Below, piece after piece: positions 49,675 to 60,480 of a DNA stretch of 64,000 nucleotides. The notes beneath the pieces were generated by a model. It searched no databases. It saw nothing but the letters and a program-made list of their open reading frames with translations, and was not told where the DNA came from. This DNA is from Strigamia acuminata. Lineage: Eukaryota > Arthropoda > Chilopoda > Geophilomorpha > Linotaeniidae. Location: positions 9,610,001-9,674,000 of the forward strand of contig OX442316.1 in the NCBI GenBank assembly GCA_949358305.1. Reading direction: 5' to 3'. The translations under genes were made by a program, and so were the position numbers. Positions within the stretch are counted from its first letter, which is position 1; the number at the start of each line of letters is the position of its first letter.

Positions 49675-51348
49675 ATGATGAGCAACAGACAGAAAGCTGT
49701 GCTTTCGTTGTGTACAACATTTACGTTTATTAAGAGCGTTTGGTTCGTTGTTTCGTTTTGTGTTTGTGTCTACATAATCGGGCAGCGGATGAAGCATTAC
49801 TTCAGCAACCCACTAACTACGCACACGGAGTTTATTGAAAAAGATAGTGTGCAGTTTCCAGCGGTGTTGTTTTGTCGGTTTGGATTTACTAGATACTTAA
49901 CAAGTGGCTTTCTGGAGGAAGTTAAAGCAAAATGCAAGTTGGAAAATGATTGCAAGGAGTTATCGCTCGATGCCATCAAACAATATCCGCTGAAAAAGTT
50001 GAATTTAAGCGTGGAGAAATATTGGGATGATTATGGAATTGGTATAAATTTGATGGACAACATGGTTTACGTGAGTAGTTTATCTACAGAATCAAAACAA
50101 ACATTAATTTGTAATTATTCATATCAAAAGTGTAAATATATGACCCAGCCATCAAAAAATTGCAGAGGTGAGCACGAAGTTGAGGCTAATATGACACTAA
50201 AAAGGACAATTCTTGGAACATGTGTTGAACATTATTTAGGCTAGTTAACAAATAATAACAAACTTTCAAATATTATTTTTTTTTACTATTTTAAATTTTT
50301 ATCTAGGAGCTGATTTTAATTATTTTGGGTATTACACATATTTAACTATTAATATTAAGGAACCACTAAAATTTCTGAACAATTCAAAGATTATTGAAGA
50401 TGTATGGGTAAGTAATTCAATTAAATAATCCACGGGCAGCTAGTTGTTTGTTGAACCAGATGATTAATCTTTTGCATTTTTAAGTTATTTGTTCCAGATG
50501 AAAAAGATTACAGTTTGCATGAAGTGTTTTATGGAGTTAGAACTATCGCTAAAGATGCCCAAATAGAGGCAGTACTGACCAGACAAAGTGTAAATAATTT
50601 TAGCATCAAGAATGCATCTATAAATCAATAATTATTACCCATTTGCAGTTCCACTTAATTAGTACCAAGGAAAATCCTTGCACCCACAGTTCACACACAC
50701 AATGCATAAATCAATGTTTCAATGATTTATTTCACACAAACCTTACATGCAAGTAAGAAAATACCACCGAACGGCACTTTAGCACTAAAATCAATTAAAT
50801 TTTTTTCTTCTTAATTTTATAGCTTGCCCTTTTTCTCCGCTTCTGGTTTTCGCACTTGTGCTACATACAAAGAAGCCATTAATATGTACGCGATATTGTA
50901 CGATATCTACGAATCCGCAGCAACCAATCACTGCAAATGCCACAAAATGTGCGAGCACACGAAGATGAAAACGCAAGTAACGTTGGAAAAGAAAATTCTA
51001 AACAATCCTGCTTACTCCAGTAGTGTAACATTTCGATTTTCAACCCACGCGATTCTCACTGTGTCGCATCATTACGTTTATCCATTCTCAGCATTAGTGT
51101 CAGATATTGGCGGAACTATTGGATTTTTCTTAGGGGTTTCAATATTTACCAGTTTCGATATTGTTAAAAGCATGTTTGTGCTACTAATTGAGAGGATTAA
51201 AAACAAAAAAATTGTTCAAGTCAGTCCTGGTGAGCGTGATTCAAAAATCATGCCACGATCTATAGTTTCTAATTACCGGGTCCTACCACAACGGCTTCCT
51301 GTTCAGAACCACAGCAGCCATGTTAGAATTTCAACATTTTCCAGATAA
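49675..51348 (+). CDS. DEG/ENaC channel subunit D, minimal N-terminus
   Basis: Six exons: 49,675-50,070; 50,131-50,239; 50,307-50,407; 50,485-50,589; 50,649-50,752; 50,823-51,348, giving 446 residues. TM1 (about 22-38) starts almost at the N-terminus, so the cytoplasmic gating region with its His is absent; an in-frame TGA nine codons upstream makes this the first Met unless a 5' exon exists. FPAVLFCRFGF follows TM1; CKCHKMC is the cysteine cluster. TM2 (about 370-393) has GGTIGFFLGVSIFTSFD with filter GVS. A 50-residue C-terminal tail follows. Intron 1 is 60 bases and in frame. Intron 2 needs a GC donor (TTTAG followed by GCTAGT). Distantly related to channels A-C with the same exon order. 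Confidence 0.85.
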
Positions 51349-52179
51349 CATTTATGAATAATCAGAGAGGTCAGTGATATCAAAATTGAGACTAATCTAA
51401 TGTTACTATTCAAATGATAATTGTCTGTGCATGTGCAGCTCAGTTTGAATTTTATTAGCGTGCAATGAAAAAGGTGTATAATTTAGTTCGTAGGGTACTT
51501 TTGTATTTTATTACTTAATTGGCGGAATTTGTTATGTTCAACTTCCTTGATGCCAATCGCAACACGAAAACGTTTTGTACAGCCCTCACCGTTATGTTTA
51601 CCGTATAAAACAAAAAAATAAAATGTTCTCGCTTACCATGCTCTATTTTGTCAACATGGCTGCTATGGTGTTGTTTTCTTTGTTGATAAGGTTGATTATC
51701 AATGTTGAATCTCCAGCTGAATCGTTCAAAGAGTAAATGTCAAAATAATTTATTTTTTAAGGCGTAGTTAGTTTTATAAATTGTATTATATAGTACCGTA
51801 AAACATCGGTATCCTTCCGGCTTCGATGAATAAAAAACAACAGGAGCTATAAATCGTACGGTGAGCGCCTTTTGTAAACATGGCCGTCTTAACAAAGGCC
51901 TACCCGGTCCTTGCTCAAGGCCTCCGGTTTTTGAGGGCCTCGCCTAAGCCAAAAACGATAATAAGCAATAAATAAATAAATAAATAAATCGTGAGAAAAA
52001 TTCAAATATTTTTAAAGTTTTTATTTATCTGAAGTAATAAAATCCATTTTTCCGTTTACAAAAGACAAAAAAGCCAAAGCTATAATACAGGAGCGAAAGA
52101 AGCATTTATATATAAAATCAATTTTTTTTTCATAATTTTTCAATATCATACAGTCAAGATTAATATGAATTGTGACCCA
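51349..52179. other. Spacer between channel D and cuticle gene 1
   Basis: Contains AATAAA (about 51,617) as likely poly(A) signal of channel D, a 37-codon hydrophobic ORF (51,623-51,736), and a block at about 51,890-51,960 (GGCCTACCCGG, then GGGCCTCGCCTAAGCC) that recurs 3' of every cuticle copy in this array. Confidence 0.45.
51623..51736 (+). CDS. Candidate hydrophobic microprotein, 37 residues
   Basis: The ORF starts MFSLTMLYFVNMAAMVL and has one membrane-length hydrophobic segment followed by a short charged tail (ESPAESFKE). The paralogous position in the second unit (58,031-58,138) keeps the frame with three conservative substitutions and ends two codons earlier. Against it: the ATG overlaps the AATAAA likely to end the channel D transcript, no promoter is seen, and the duplication may be too young for conservation to mean much. 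Confidence 0.2.
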   Translation: MFSLTMLYFVNMAAMVLFSLLIRLIINVESPAESFKE

Positions 52180-52860
52180 CTATGCAGTAGCAAAACTGTA
52201 ACTGTAACCAGAATGTGGGGCTGGTTGTGCATATACAACCTTAACATGAGGTGCAGCATACGAGATGGCTTTGGCATGATATGCATAAGGAAGTCCAGCA
52301 TGATGATAAGCGTATGGTCCTGCATACGCATATGGTCCAGCATACGCGTATGGAGCGGCATAAGCAATTGGTTCTTCTGGAGCTGCAGCTGCCTTGGCTT
52401 CAGCTTCTACCTTAGCGGCCAAATGCTGCTTCGTTGCTTCGTTAACTTCTGCAGTTGGTTCTGGGGCCATTGGAATGGCATCTCCACTCGCTTTGAATCC
52501 TCCTTCTCCAGCAGTGTAGGAGATTTTTACGTGTTTGCCTTCTGGACTGGTGTATGAGTATCCCCCAGCAACCTCTCCACCGATGCCTCGAGTTTCACTT
52601 TGAGCAATTCCATTACCAGTAGCGTAGCCATAATTGTACTGTCCTAGTGTGTCTTGAGCTTTGTACTGACTGCTGCTGATTATTGGGGCTGGTGCAGGAA
52701 AAGCATATATGTGTGGACCAGGAGCTCCATAATGTAGAAAGCCAGCAGAGGCAATTGCTAAGACACAAGCGAAAATAGCCTAAAATTTGGAATAAAACGT
52801 TAAAATTAAATATGATGAGCTTAAAGAGTTTGGAAAATGTTTACTTACTACTTTGAACAT
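52180..52860 (-). CDS. RR cuticle protein, cluster copy 1
   Basis: Two exons: 52,849-52,860 (MFKV) and 52,180-52,779, giving 203 residues. The signal peptide is MFKVAIFACVLAIASA. The RR-like chitin-binding region (GQYNYGYATGNG, then GGYSYTSPEGKHVKISYTAGEGGFKASGDAIP) is followed by an Ala/Glu/Lys helix (LAAKVEAEAKAAAAPEEP). The tail is Tyr/Ala-rich with PYAYAG repeats and ends SYSFATA. It is a structural exoskeleton protein. Copy 1 differs from the others in having Met rather than Thr after DAIP. TATAAAA (52,931-52,937), a CCAATCA box (52,966-52,972) and AAGGTCA (52,999-53,005) lie upstream on the minus strand. Confidence 0.93.
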
Positions 52861-53040
52861 TTCTGCTGTTGGTTCTTGTACTTGTGATACTGACCAAGTG
52901 AAGAGTGAAGTTGGTGGTCACCGTGGGGCCTTTTATACGATGAATTGGGCATTAACAGATGCATCTGATTGGAGGAGCTGTGAAGATTTAGAAGCTTTTG
53001 ACCTTACACTTACTGGGCCAAGGTTTTTTGACAGTTGAGG
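52861..53040 (-). promoter_or_regulatory. Conserved cuticle promoter (TATA, CCAAT, AAGGTCA)
   Basis: On the minus strand, reading upstream from the start codon: TATAAAA (52,931-52,937), CCAATCA (52,966-52,972) and AAGGTCA, a nuclear-receptor half-site (52,999-53,005). The same block precedes copies 2 and 3 (TATA at 59,341-59,347 and 62,047-62,053) and is nearly unchanged, while sequence beyond about 180 bases diverges more. A half-site of this kind would fit moulting-hormone-cascade receptors; that is inference. Confidence 0.6.
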
Positions 53041-54080
53041 TGTGAAAATTTTGGAGGAAATTACAATATCATTTTCCAAAAGAAAATTTATGAATATTTT
53101 GCATAATTTATAATTTAGAAATTTGATGTTAAAATAGATGCTGTGTTTTAATGGAATGAAATTATGTAATAATTAATCATTATTCTATGGGAAATTACAA
53201 GTATACATTTTAGACATTTCAATTAAAGTTTGTATCAATTTATAAATACAGCGAGTTTACACTTTAACGTGATATTCAATAATATATTTAAAAAAAGCTT
53301 TGATTTTTATATTTGTGTCAACTTAATGGTCAAATCTGACTGATAGTTTTATTATGCTGTACACCCTTTAAACTGTAGCAGGTTAAATTGATGGTCAAGT
53401 AGGTAGTCCTTGAAGACATCGAGGTAAAGTGAAGGCATTTGGCTATAATGTAGCTATTCATTTTTGTATGACAGGATTGATACATTTTTTATCATCATTA
53501 TTATGGCTTAATTGATAAAAAGTACTCCGTTCTGAATTTAAATTTCATAATTAATTTTTATTGGATTTCTTAGAAACTTTCCTGAACTCAATTTCATTAA
53601 ATTTTGTACGTACTGTATATAAGTTATAACTTCTAAGTTATGCATGTGTGATTAATTTATAAAGGTGATATTTAAGACGCATAAATAAATCTGTATGTAT
53701 TGTCTGCCGTGTTTCACTTTTAAAATCTGTATTTAATGTACATCTCAGTACAAATTAAATCTGAAAATGATTTTAACGTATATTTGATTATTTTTAAATA
53801 CCGGTAATTTAAATAAACAAATTATTATCGAAAAAACCTTTTTTATTCTTTACATTCAATTTGAATTTTTTTGTCAACTCATTCCTAAAGTTGTTGAAAA
53901 TCCACATTTTAAATGGAATCGTATTGATTTCATAATGTCAATTAAAAATAAACAAAATAAAAGCAATAGCTGTAATAGCTTTCGAAAAATTTACATTTTG
54001 TAATGGAATAAAATGAGAATATTTTTATTTGAAAGAAAAAATAAATAAATAAATACATAAAATTCTAAACAACTAAAACA
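53041..54080. other. Upstream spacer of cuticle copy 1
   Basis: AT-rich sequence paralogous to 59,452-60,480 and 62,158-62,800. No exon seen. Probably includes further decayed retroelement or flanking DNA of the amplified module. Confidence 0.45.
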
Positions 54081-54381
54081 GAAATTTGCATCGCCATATC
54101 CGGTCAAAGGTTTTCCAGTTTTCTTGTAAGTTATTCCAACGTCTGGAGTGGCTTTCATATAGCAGAATATTCATTTGGATGCGTTACAATGATTAATCTC
54201 TGAATTCTTTCATTATTGGTGCTGATCGCGTATGATAAATCAGGCCTTATTGAGTTTGCCAAATAAATGAGGGCACCAATGAGTTTAGGATATGGTTTTC
54301 CCTGTATGACTTTCAATTCCTCTTTGGTTTTTAGTGCCATGTTCTTGGGTTTTCATCGAATGGAGTTTTGATTCGTTTGCC
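54081..54381 (-). mobile_element. Ty1/copia reverse-transcriptase relic 1
   Basis: Minus-strand frames give PYPKLIGALIYLANSIRPDL, the end of the copia reverse transcriptase, then HPNEYSAI and, after a small deletion and frameshift, ATPDVGITYKKTG and LTGYGDANF, the start of the RNase H part. An upstream frame gives KTPFDENPRT. Only about 100 codons remain and the frame is broken in several places. It is a relic carried along with the cuticle genes. Confidence 0.8.
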
Positions 54382-54639
54382 ACATTAAATGATGAAACGA
54401 CTTCCCGAGGCTAATGGTTTGAGAACTAAATAGATGATTTTCCTGAGCTCAACAAACTTCATCTTCTTAAGCTCATTTTGGTCTTAAAAAAATTGTTCGA
54501 CACCGATTTTCCTATCCTCATTAACGATTGATTCATCGATGAAGTATTGGGTGATTTAAACATGCATACGTCATATCACAGTACTTAATAATTTTAAGTC
54601 TTTTGCTTTGCTAACCCATAAGCGGTAAGCTTTCGAATC
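54382..54639. other. Spacer after copia relic 1
   Basis: Paralogous to 60,787-61,020 and 63,097-63,330. No exon. Confidence 0.4.
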
Positions 54640-54931
54640 GAGCCGATCCGGTCCATGCCCAGAAACTTCAGTTTTGGAGAGCCTCGCCTAAACTAGAAAT
54701 AATAATAAACAAAATATAAATAAATAAATAATAAAGAAACTGAAATATTTTACTGAAAAGGATTTATTTATCTCAAGTACTAAAATCCATTTTTTCGTTT
54801 ACAAAAGACAAGAAAAGCCAAAGCTATAATACAAAAGAAGCATAAACATCATTTACATGTGGTGCAGCTTGGTATGCATAAGGAAGTCCTGCGTGACAAC
54901 CAAATGTTCCTGAATATGCAAATAGGAACAT
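54640..54931 (-). pseudogene. Truncated cuticle gene at the duplication junction
   Basis: The 3' flank matches that of cuticle copy 3 (shared CGAGCCGATCCGGTCCATG near 54,639 and 61,035; AAAGCCAAAGCTATAATACA near 54,816). Only a damaged piece of the coding tail follows (about 54,859-54,931, including TATGCATAAGGAAGTCC, which encodes GLPYAY in the intact genes), with the stop codon region lost. At about 54,932 it runs into sequence from upstream of the secreted-protein gene. It is the left remnant of a cuticle gene cut by the 6-kb duplication and since degraded. Confidence 0.82.
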
Positions 54932-54954
54932 CTACAGCTCATTAAAGCTTGAAA

Positions 54955-55825
54955 ATGTCACTGCAGTTTCGACTATACATTTTCCTACTATTATTAACAA
55001 CTTCAGCAGCTGGTAAATTTACCATATCATTCCCAACGACCGGAAGTTCAATATCTGGATGTACCAGAAAGGAATTAGAAAACATTCTGCAAGTTGCTTT
55101 CAACCCATTATTCGAAAAGTCCGAAGAAAACCAACCCAACTGCAATTCGAACAGGTACTTAAAAAGCTGCATTGCCTTGCCTATTGTAGGTAGCGGAAGA
55201 ATTTGAATCGTTAAAGCAGTCCATGAATCACATACCAGGCGTAACACAACTTTTGGACAGAGAAGATGACCTCACATTGGTGGAAGAGTCCGAACTCTTC
55301 GACGTTTTCATAGATCACATGGGACAATTTCTGATTAGGGGCCGTCCATAAATTACGTAACGCTGATTTTTTGATTTTTAGACCCCCTCCCCCCCCCCTT
55401 GTAACAAGGTCATAACAAATCCACAAACCCCCCCTAGAATATTATATTACGTAACAAAACTCACCACCCCCCCCCCCCCAAAAAAAAAAAATTTGATACA
55501 AGCTTATAATACAAAAGTTTTCAAAAATTTCAAATATTTTACAAAAAATTTTCAAAAATTTCAAAAGTTTTCAAAAAAAGTTTTGTTACGTAACATTATT
55601 AAGACCCCCCCCCTCCCCGTCGTAACAACCCGTAACAAAATTTGAAACCCCCCCCCCTCCAGGCGTTACGTAATTTATGGACGGCCCCTTAACGTCTTGG
55701 AAGGTGTCGATGTTCAATTTATGTACGAAAGAAACTGCATTTGTAAAACCTCATGTTACAAAAAAGATAACACGTACGAGCAGTTGAAATGCTTAGACCG
55801 CCCTAGCGATGATTTTTGTAGTTAA
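54955..55825 (+). pseudogene. Broken secreted cysteine protein gene (copy 2)
   Basis: Paralogue of 48,915-49,431. Exon 1 (54,955-55,125) is intact, but the donor GTAAGC has become GAAAAC (55,126), so the frame reads on to a stop at 55,206. Exon 2 (from 55,190) is interrupted by a 351-bp MITE at 55,338-55,688, and the MITE introduces an in-frame TAA after six codons. The upstream sequence stops matching copy 1 about 23 bases before the ATG, so the promoter was left behind. The rest of exon 2 after the MITE is open to the usual stop. Any one lesion could disable it. Confidence 0.85.
55338..55688. mobile_element. PIF/Harbinger-like MITE with TTA target duplication
   Basis: Perfect termini GGGGCCGTCCATAAATTACG and the inverse, ending at 55,688. 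TTA flanks both ends (55,335-55,337; 55,689-55,691). Copy 1 has the uninterrupted site CTGATTAACG at 49,291-49,300, proving insertion and a 3-bp duplication. A 3-bp TTA target suggests the PIF/Harbinger superfamily. The interior is unusual: C-only tracts of 8-12 bases and repeated TTTCAAAAATTT. No ORF. Confidence 0.92.
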
Positions 55826-56048
55826 AGTAAAAAATCAATATTCTTTGAACCTCGTACGTACTTTAATAGAGCTATTACCTTCGAGTATTTATAAAACGAT
55901 TACCGGTAACTTTTATGCATATTTTTTATAGGGCGAATTTTTATCCTTCATTTTTTATTAGAATTATTATCACACGCATATAATAGAATTATTTATACTT
56001 GTAGCTCGAGCCGAGTATACTTGAAATACACACGCCATCGTCTCGACG

Positions 56049-57758
56049 ATGACGAGCAACAGACAGAAAGCTGTGTTTTCGTTGACTAAAACATTTATGT
56101 TTATTAAGGGCGTTTGGTTCGTTCTTTCGTTTTGTGTTTGTGTCTACATAATCGGGCTTCGGATGAGGTATTACTTCAACGACCCACTAACTACGCACAT
56201 GGAGTTAACTGAAAAAGATAGTGTTCAGTTTCCAGCGGTGTTGTTTTGTCGGTTTGGATTTACTAGATACTTAACAAGTGGTTTTCTGGAGGAAGTTAAA
56301 GCTAAATGCAAGTTGGAAAATGATTGCAAGGAGTTATCGCTCGATGCCATCAAACAATATCCGCTGAAAAAGTTGAATTTAAGTATGGAGAAATATTGGG
56401 ATGATTATGGAATTGGTATAAATTTGATGGACAACATGGTTTACGTGAGTAGTTTATCTACAGAATCAAACCAAACATTAATTTGTAATTATTAATATCC
56501 AAAGTGTAAATATATGACCCAGCCATCAAAAGATTGCAGAGGTGAGCACGAAGTTGAGGCTAATACGACACTAAAAAGAACAATTTTTGGAACATGTGTT
56601 GAATATTATTTAGGCTAGTTAACAAATAATAACAAATTTCAAGAATTTTTTTTTTACAATTATAAATGTTTATCTAGGAGCTGATTTTAATTATTTTGGA
56701 TATTACACATATTTAACTATTAATATTAAGGAACCACTAAAATTTCTGAACAATTCAAAGATTATAGAAGATGTATGGGTAAGTAATTCAATTACATATT
56801 CCACGCTTATTTATTAGCAATTCAATTTCTAGCGGAAAAGTTAAGGGGCAGCTAGCTGTTTGTTGAACCAGATGATTAATCTTTTGCATTTTAAGTTATT
56901 TGTTCCAGGTGAAAAAGATTACAGTTTGCATGAAGTGTTTTATGGAGTTAGAACTATCCCTAAAGATGCCCAAATAGAGGCAGTACTGACCAGACAAAGT
57001 GTAAATAATTTTAGCATCAAGAATGCATCTATAAATCAATAATTATTACCCATTTGCAGTACCACTTAATTAGTACCAAGGAAAATCCTTGCACCCACAG
57101 TTCACATACACAATGCATAAATCAATGTTTCAATGATTTATTTCAAACAAACCTTACTTGCAAGTAAGAAAATACCACCCAACGGCACTTTAGCAATAAA
57201 ATCAATTACATTTTTTTTCCTTAATTTTATAGCTTGCCCTTTTACTCCGCTTCTGGTTTTCGCACTTGTGCTACATACAAAGAAGCCATTAATATGTACT
57301 CGATATTGTACGATATCTACGAATCCGCAGCAACCAATCACTGCAAATGCCACAAAATGTGCGAGCACACGAGGATCAAAACGCAAGTAACGTTGGAAAA
57401 GAAAATTCTAAACAATCCTGCTTACTCCAGTAGTGTAACATTTCGATTTTCAACCAACGCGATTCTCACTGTGTCGCATCATTACGTTTATCCATTCTCA
57501 GCATTAGTGTCAGATATTGGCGGAACTATTGGATTTTTCTTAGGGGTTTCAATATTTACCAGTTTCGATATTGTTAAAAGCATGTTTGTGCTACTAATTG
57601 AGAGGATTAAAAACAAAAAAATTGTTCAAGTCAGTCCTGATGAGCGTGATTCAAAAATCATGCCACGATCTATAGTTTCTAATTACCGGTTCCTACCACA
57701 ACGGCTTCCTGTTCAGAACCACAGCAGCCATGTTAGAATTTCAACATTTTCCAGATAA
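56049..57758 (+). CDS. DEG/ENaC channel subunit E (near-identical copy of D)
   Basis: Six exons: 56,049-56,444; 56,505-56,613; 56,678-56,778; 56,896-57,000; 57,060-57,163; 57,233-57,758, giving 446 residues like channel D. TM1, the CKCHKMC cluster and GGTIGFFLGVSIFTSFD are unchanged. Intron 1 (60 bases) contains an in-frame TAA here, whereas in D it is open, which supports it being a true intron. The GC donor of intron 2 (TTTAG followed by GCTAGT) is shared. No lesion seen, so this copy stays functional although the secreted gene upstream of it is dead. Confidence 0.85.
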
Positions 57759-58589
57759 CATTTATGAATAATCAGAGAGGTCAGTGATATCAAAATTCAG
57801 ACTAATCTAATGTTACTATTCAAATGATAATTGTGTGTGCATGTGCAGCTCAGTTTGAATTTTATTAGCGTGCAATGAATAAGGTGTATAATTTAGTTCG
57901 TGGGGTACTTTTGTATTTTATTACTTAATTGGCGGAATTTGTTATGTTCAACTTCCTTGATGCCAATCGCAACACGAAAACGTTTTGTACAGCCCTCATC
58001 GTTATGTTTACCGTATAAAAAAAAAATAAAATGTTCTCGCTTACCATGCTCTATTTTGTCAACATGGCTGCTATGGTGTTGTTTTCTTTGTTGATGAGGT
58101 TGATTATCAGTATTGAATCTCCAGCTGAATCGTTCTAAGAGTAGATGTCAAAATAATTTATTTTTAAAGCGTAGTTAGTTTTATAAATTGTATTATATAG
58201 TACCGTAAAACATCGGTATCTTTCCGGCTTCGATGAATAGAAAACAAGAGGAGATATAAATCGTACGGTTTCAGTGAGCGCCTTTTGTAAACATGGCCGT
58301 CTTAACAAAGGCCTACCCGGTCCTTGCTCAGGGCCTCCGGTTTTTTGAGGGCCTCGCCTAAGCCAAAAACGATAATAAGCAATAAATAAATAAATAAATC
58401 GTGAGAAAAATTAAAATATTTTTAAACTTTTTATTTATCTGAAGTAATAAAATCCATTTTTCCGTTTACAAAAGACAAAAAAGCCAAAGCTATAATACAG
58501 GAGCGAAAGAAGCATTTATATATGAAATCAATTTTTTTTTCAAAATTTTTCAATATCATACAGTCAAGGTTAATATGAATTGTGACCCA
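57759..58589. other. Spacer between channel E and cuticle gene 2
   Basis: Paralogue of 51,349-52,179, including the second copy of the short hydrophobic ORF (58,031-58,138, 35 codons) and the GGGCCTCGCCTAAGCC block near 58,348. Confidence 0.45.
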
Positions 58590-59270
58590 CTATGCAGTAG
58601 CAAAACTGTAACTGTAACCAGAATGTGGGGCTGGTTGTGCGTATACAATCTTAACATGAGGTGCAGCGTACGAAATGGCTTTGGTATGATATGCATAAGG
58701 AAGTCCAGCGTGATGATAAGCATATGGTCCTGCATACGCATATGGTCCTGCATACGCGTATGGAGCGGCATAAGCAATTGGTTCTTCTGGAGCTGCAGCT
58801 GCCTTGGCTTCAGCTTCTACCTTAGCGGCCAAATGCTGCTTCGTTGCTTCGTTAACTTCTGCAGTTGGTTCTAGGGCCGTTGGAATGGCATCTCCACTCG
58901 CTTTGAATCCTCCTTCTCCGGCAGTGTAGGAAATTTTCACGTGTTTGCCTTCTGGACTGGTGTATGAGTATCCCCCAGCAACTTCTCCACCGATGCCTCG
59001 AGTTTCACTTTGAGCAATTCCATTACCAGTGGCGTAGCCATAATTGTACTGTCCGAGTGTGTCTTGAGCTTTGTGCTGACTGCTGCTGATTATTGGGGCT
59101 GGTGCAGGAAAAGCGTATATGTGTGGACCAGGAGCTCCATAATGTAGAAAGCCAGCAGAGGCAATTGCTAAGACACAAGCGAAAATAGCCTAAAATTTGG
59201 AATAAAACGTTAACATTAAATATGATGAGCTTAAAGAGTTTGGAAAATGTTTACTTACTACTTTGAACAT
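58590..59270 (-). CDS. RR cuticle protein, cluster copy 2
   Basis: Two exons: 59,259-59,270 (MFKV) and 58,590-59,189, giving 203 residues. Same signal peptide, RR-like region, Ala/Glu/Lys helix and PYAYAG tail as copy 1, with a handful of substitutions (for example TALEPTAEV where the others have APEPTAEV, and SSSQHK for SSSQYK). It is copy 1's partner in the 6-kb duplication, as the shared 3' flank shows. TATA at 59,341-59,347. Confidence 0.93.
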
Positions 59271-60480
59271 TTCTGCTGTTGGTTCTTGTACTTGTGATAC
59301 TGACCAAGTGAAGAGTGAAGTTGGTGGTCACCGTGGGGCTTTTTATACGATGAATTGGGCATTAATAGATGCATCTGATTGGAGGAGCTGTGAAGATTTA
59401 GAAGCTTTTGACCTTACACTTACTGGGCCAAGGTTTTTTGACAGTTGAGGTGTGAAAATTTTGGAGGAAATTACAATATCATTTTCCAAAAGAAAATTTA
59501 TGAATATTTTGCATAATTTATAATTTAGAAATTTGATGTTAAAATAGATGCTGTGTTTTAATGGAATGAAATTATGTAATAATTAATCATTATTCTATGG
59601 GAAATTACAAGTATACATTTTAGACATTTCAATTAAAGTTTATATCAATTTATAAATACAGCGACTTTACACTTTAAGGTGATATTCAAAAATATATTTG
59701 AAAAAAAGTTTGTTGTTTATATTTGTGTCAACTTAATGGTCAAATCTGACTGATAGTTTTATTATGCTGTACACTCTCTAAACTGTAGCAGGTTAAATTG
59801 ATGGTCAAGTATGTAGTCCTTGAAGACATCGAGGTAAAGTGAAGGCGTTTGGCTATAATGTAGCTATTCATTTTTGTATGAAAGGATTGATACATTTTTT
59901 ATCATCATTATGGCTTAATTGATAAGAATTTCTGAATTTAAATTTCAAAATTAATTTTTATTGGATTTCTTAGAAACTTTCCTCAACTCAATTTGCATTA
60001 AATTTTGTCGGTACTGCATATAAGTTATAAATTATAAATTATGCATATGTAATTTATAAAGGTGATTTTTAACGTGCCTAAATAAATCTGTGTGTATTGT
60101 CTGCCGTGTTTTACTTTTAAATTTGTATTTAATGTATATCTCAGTAAAAATTAAATCTGAAATTGATTATAACGTGTTATTTGATTATCTTTAAATACAG
60201 GTAATTTAAATAAACAAATTATTATCGAAAAAAACCTTTTTTATTCTTTATATTCAATTTGAATTTTTTTGCCAACTTATTCTTAAAGTTGTTGAAAATC
60301 CACATTTTAAATGGAATCGTATTGATTTCATAATGTCAATAAAAAATTAAAAATATGAAAGCAATATTTTAAAAGCTTTCGAAAGATTTACATTTTGTAA
60401 TGAAATAAAATGAGAATATTTTTATTTGAAAGAAAAAAATAAAAATAAATAAATAAATAAAATTCTAAGCAACTAAAACA
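59271..60480. other. Promoter and upstream spacer of cuticle copy 2
   Basis: The first 180 bases are the conserved TATA/CCAAT/AAGGTCA promoter. The rest is the AT-rich spacer paralogous to 53,041-54,080. Confidence 0.5.

Noticed and set aside
49675-50244. 189-codon ORF as one exon of channel D
   Set aside because: Alignment to channels A-C places a 60-base intron inside it and its end at a GC donor. The sister copy has a stop inside that intron.
52146-52557. Met/His- and Cys/Trp-rich ORFs over the cuticle tails (also at 58,556, 61,262 and 63,508)
   Set aside because: Shadow frames of the PYAYAG repeat coding sequence on both strands.
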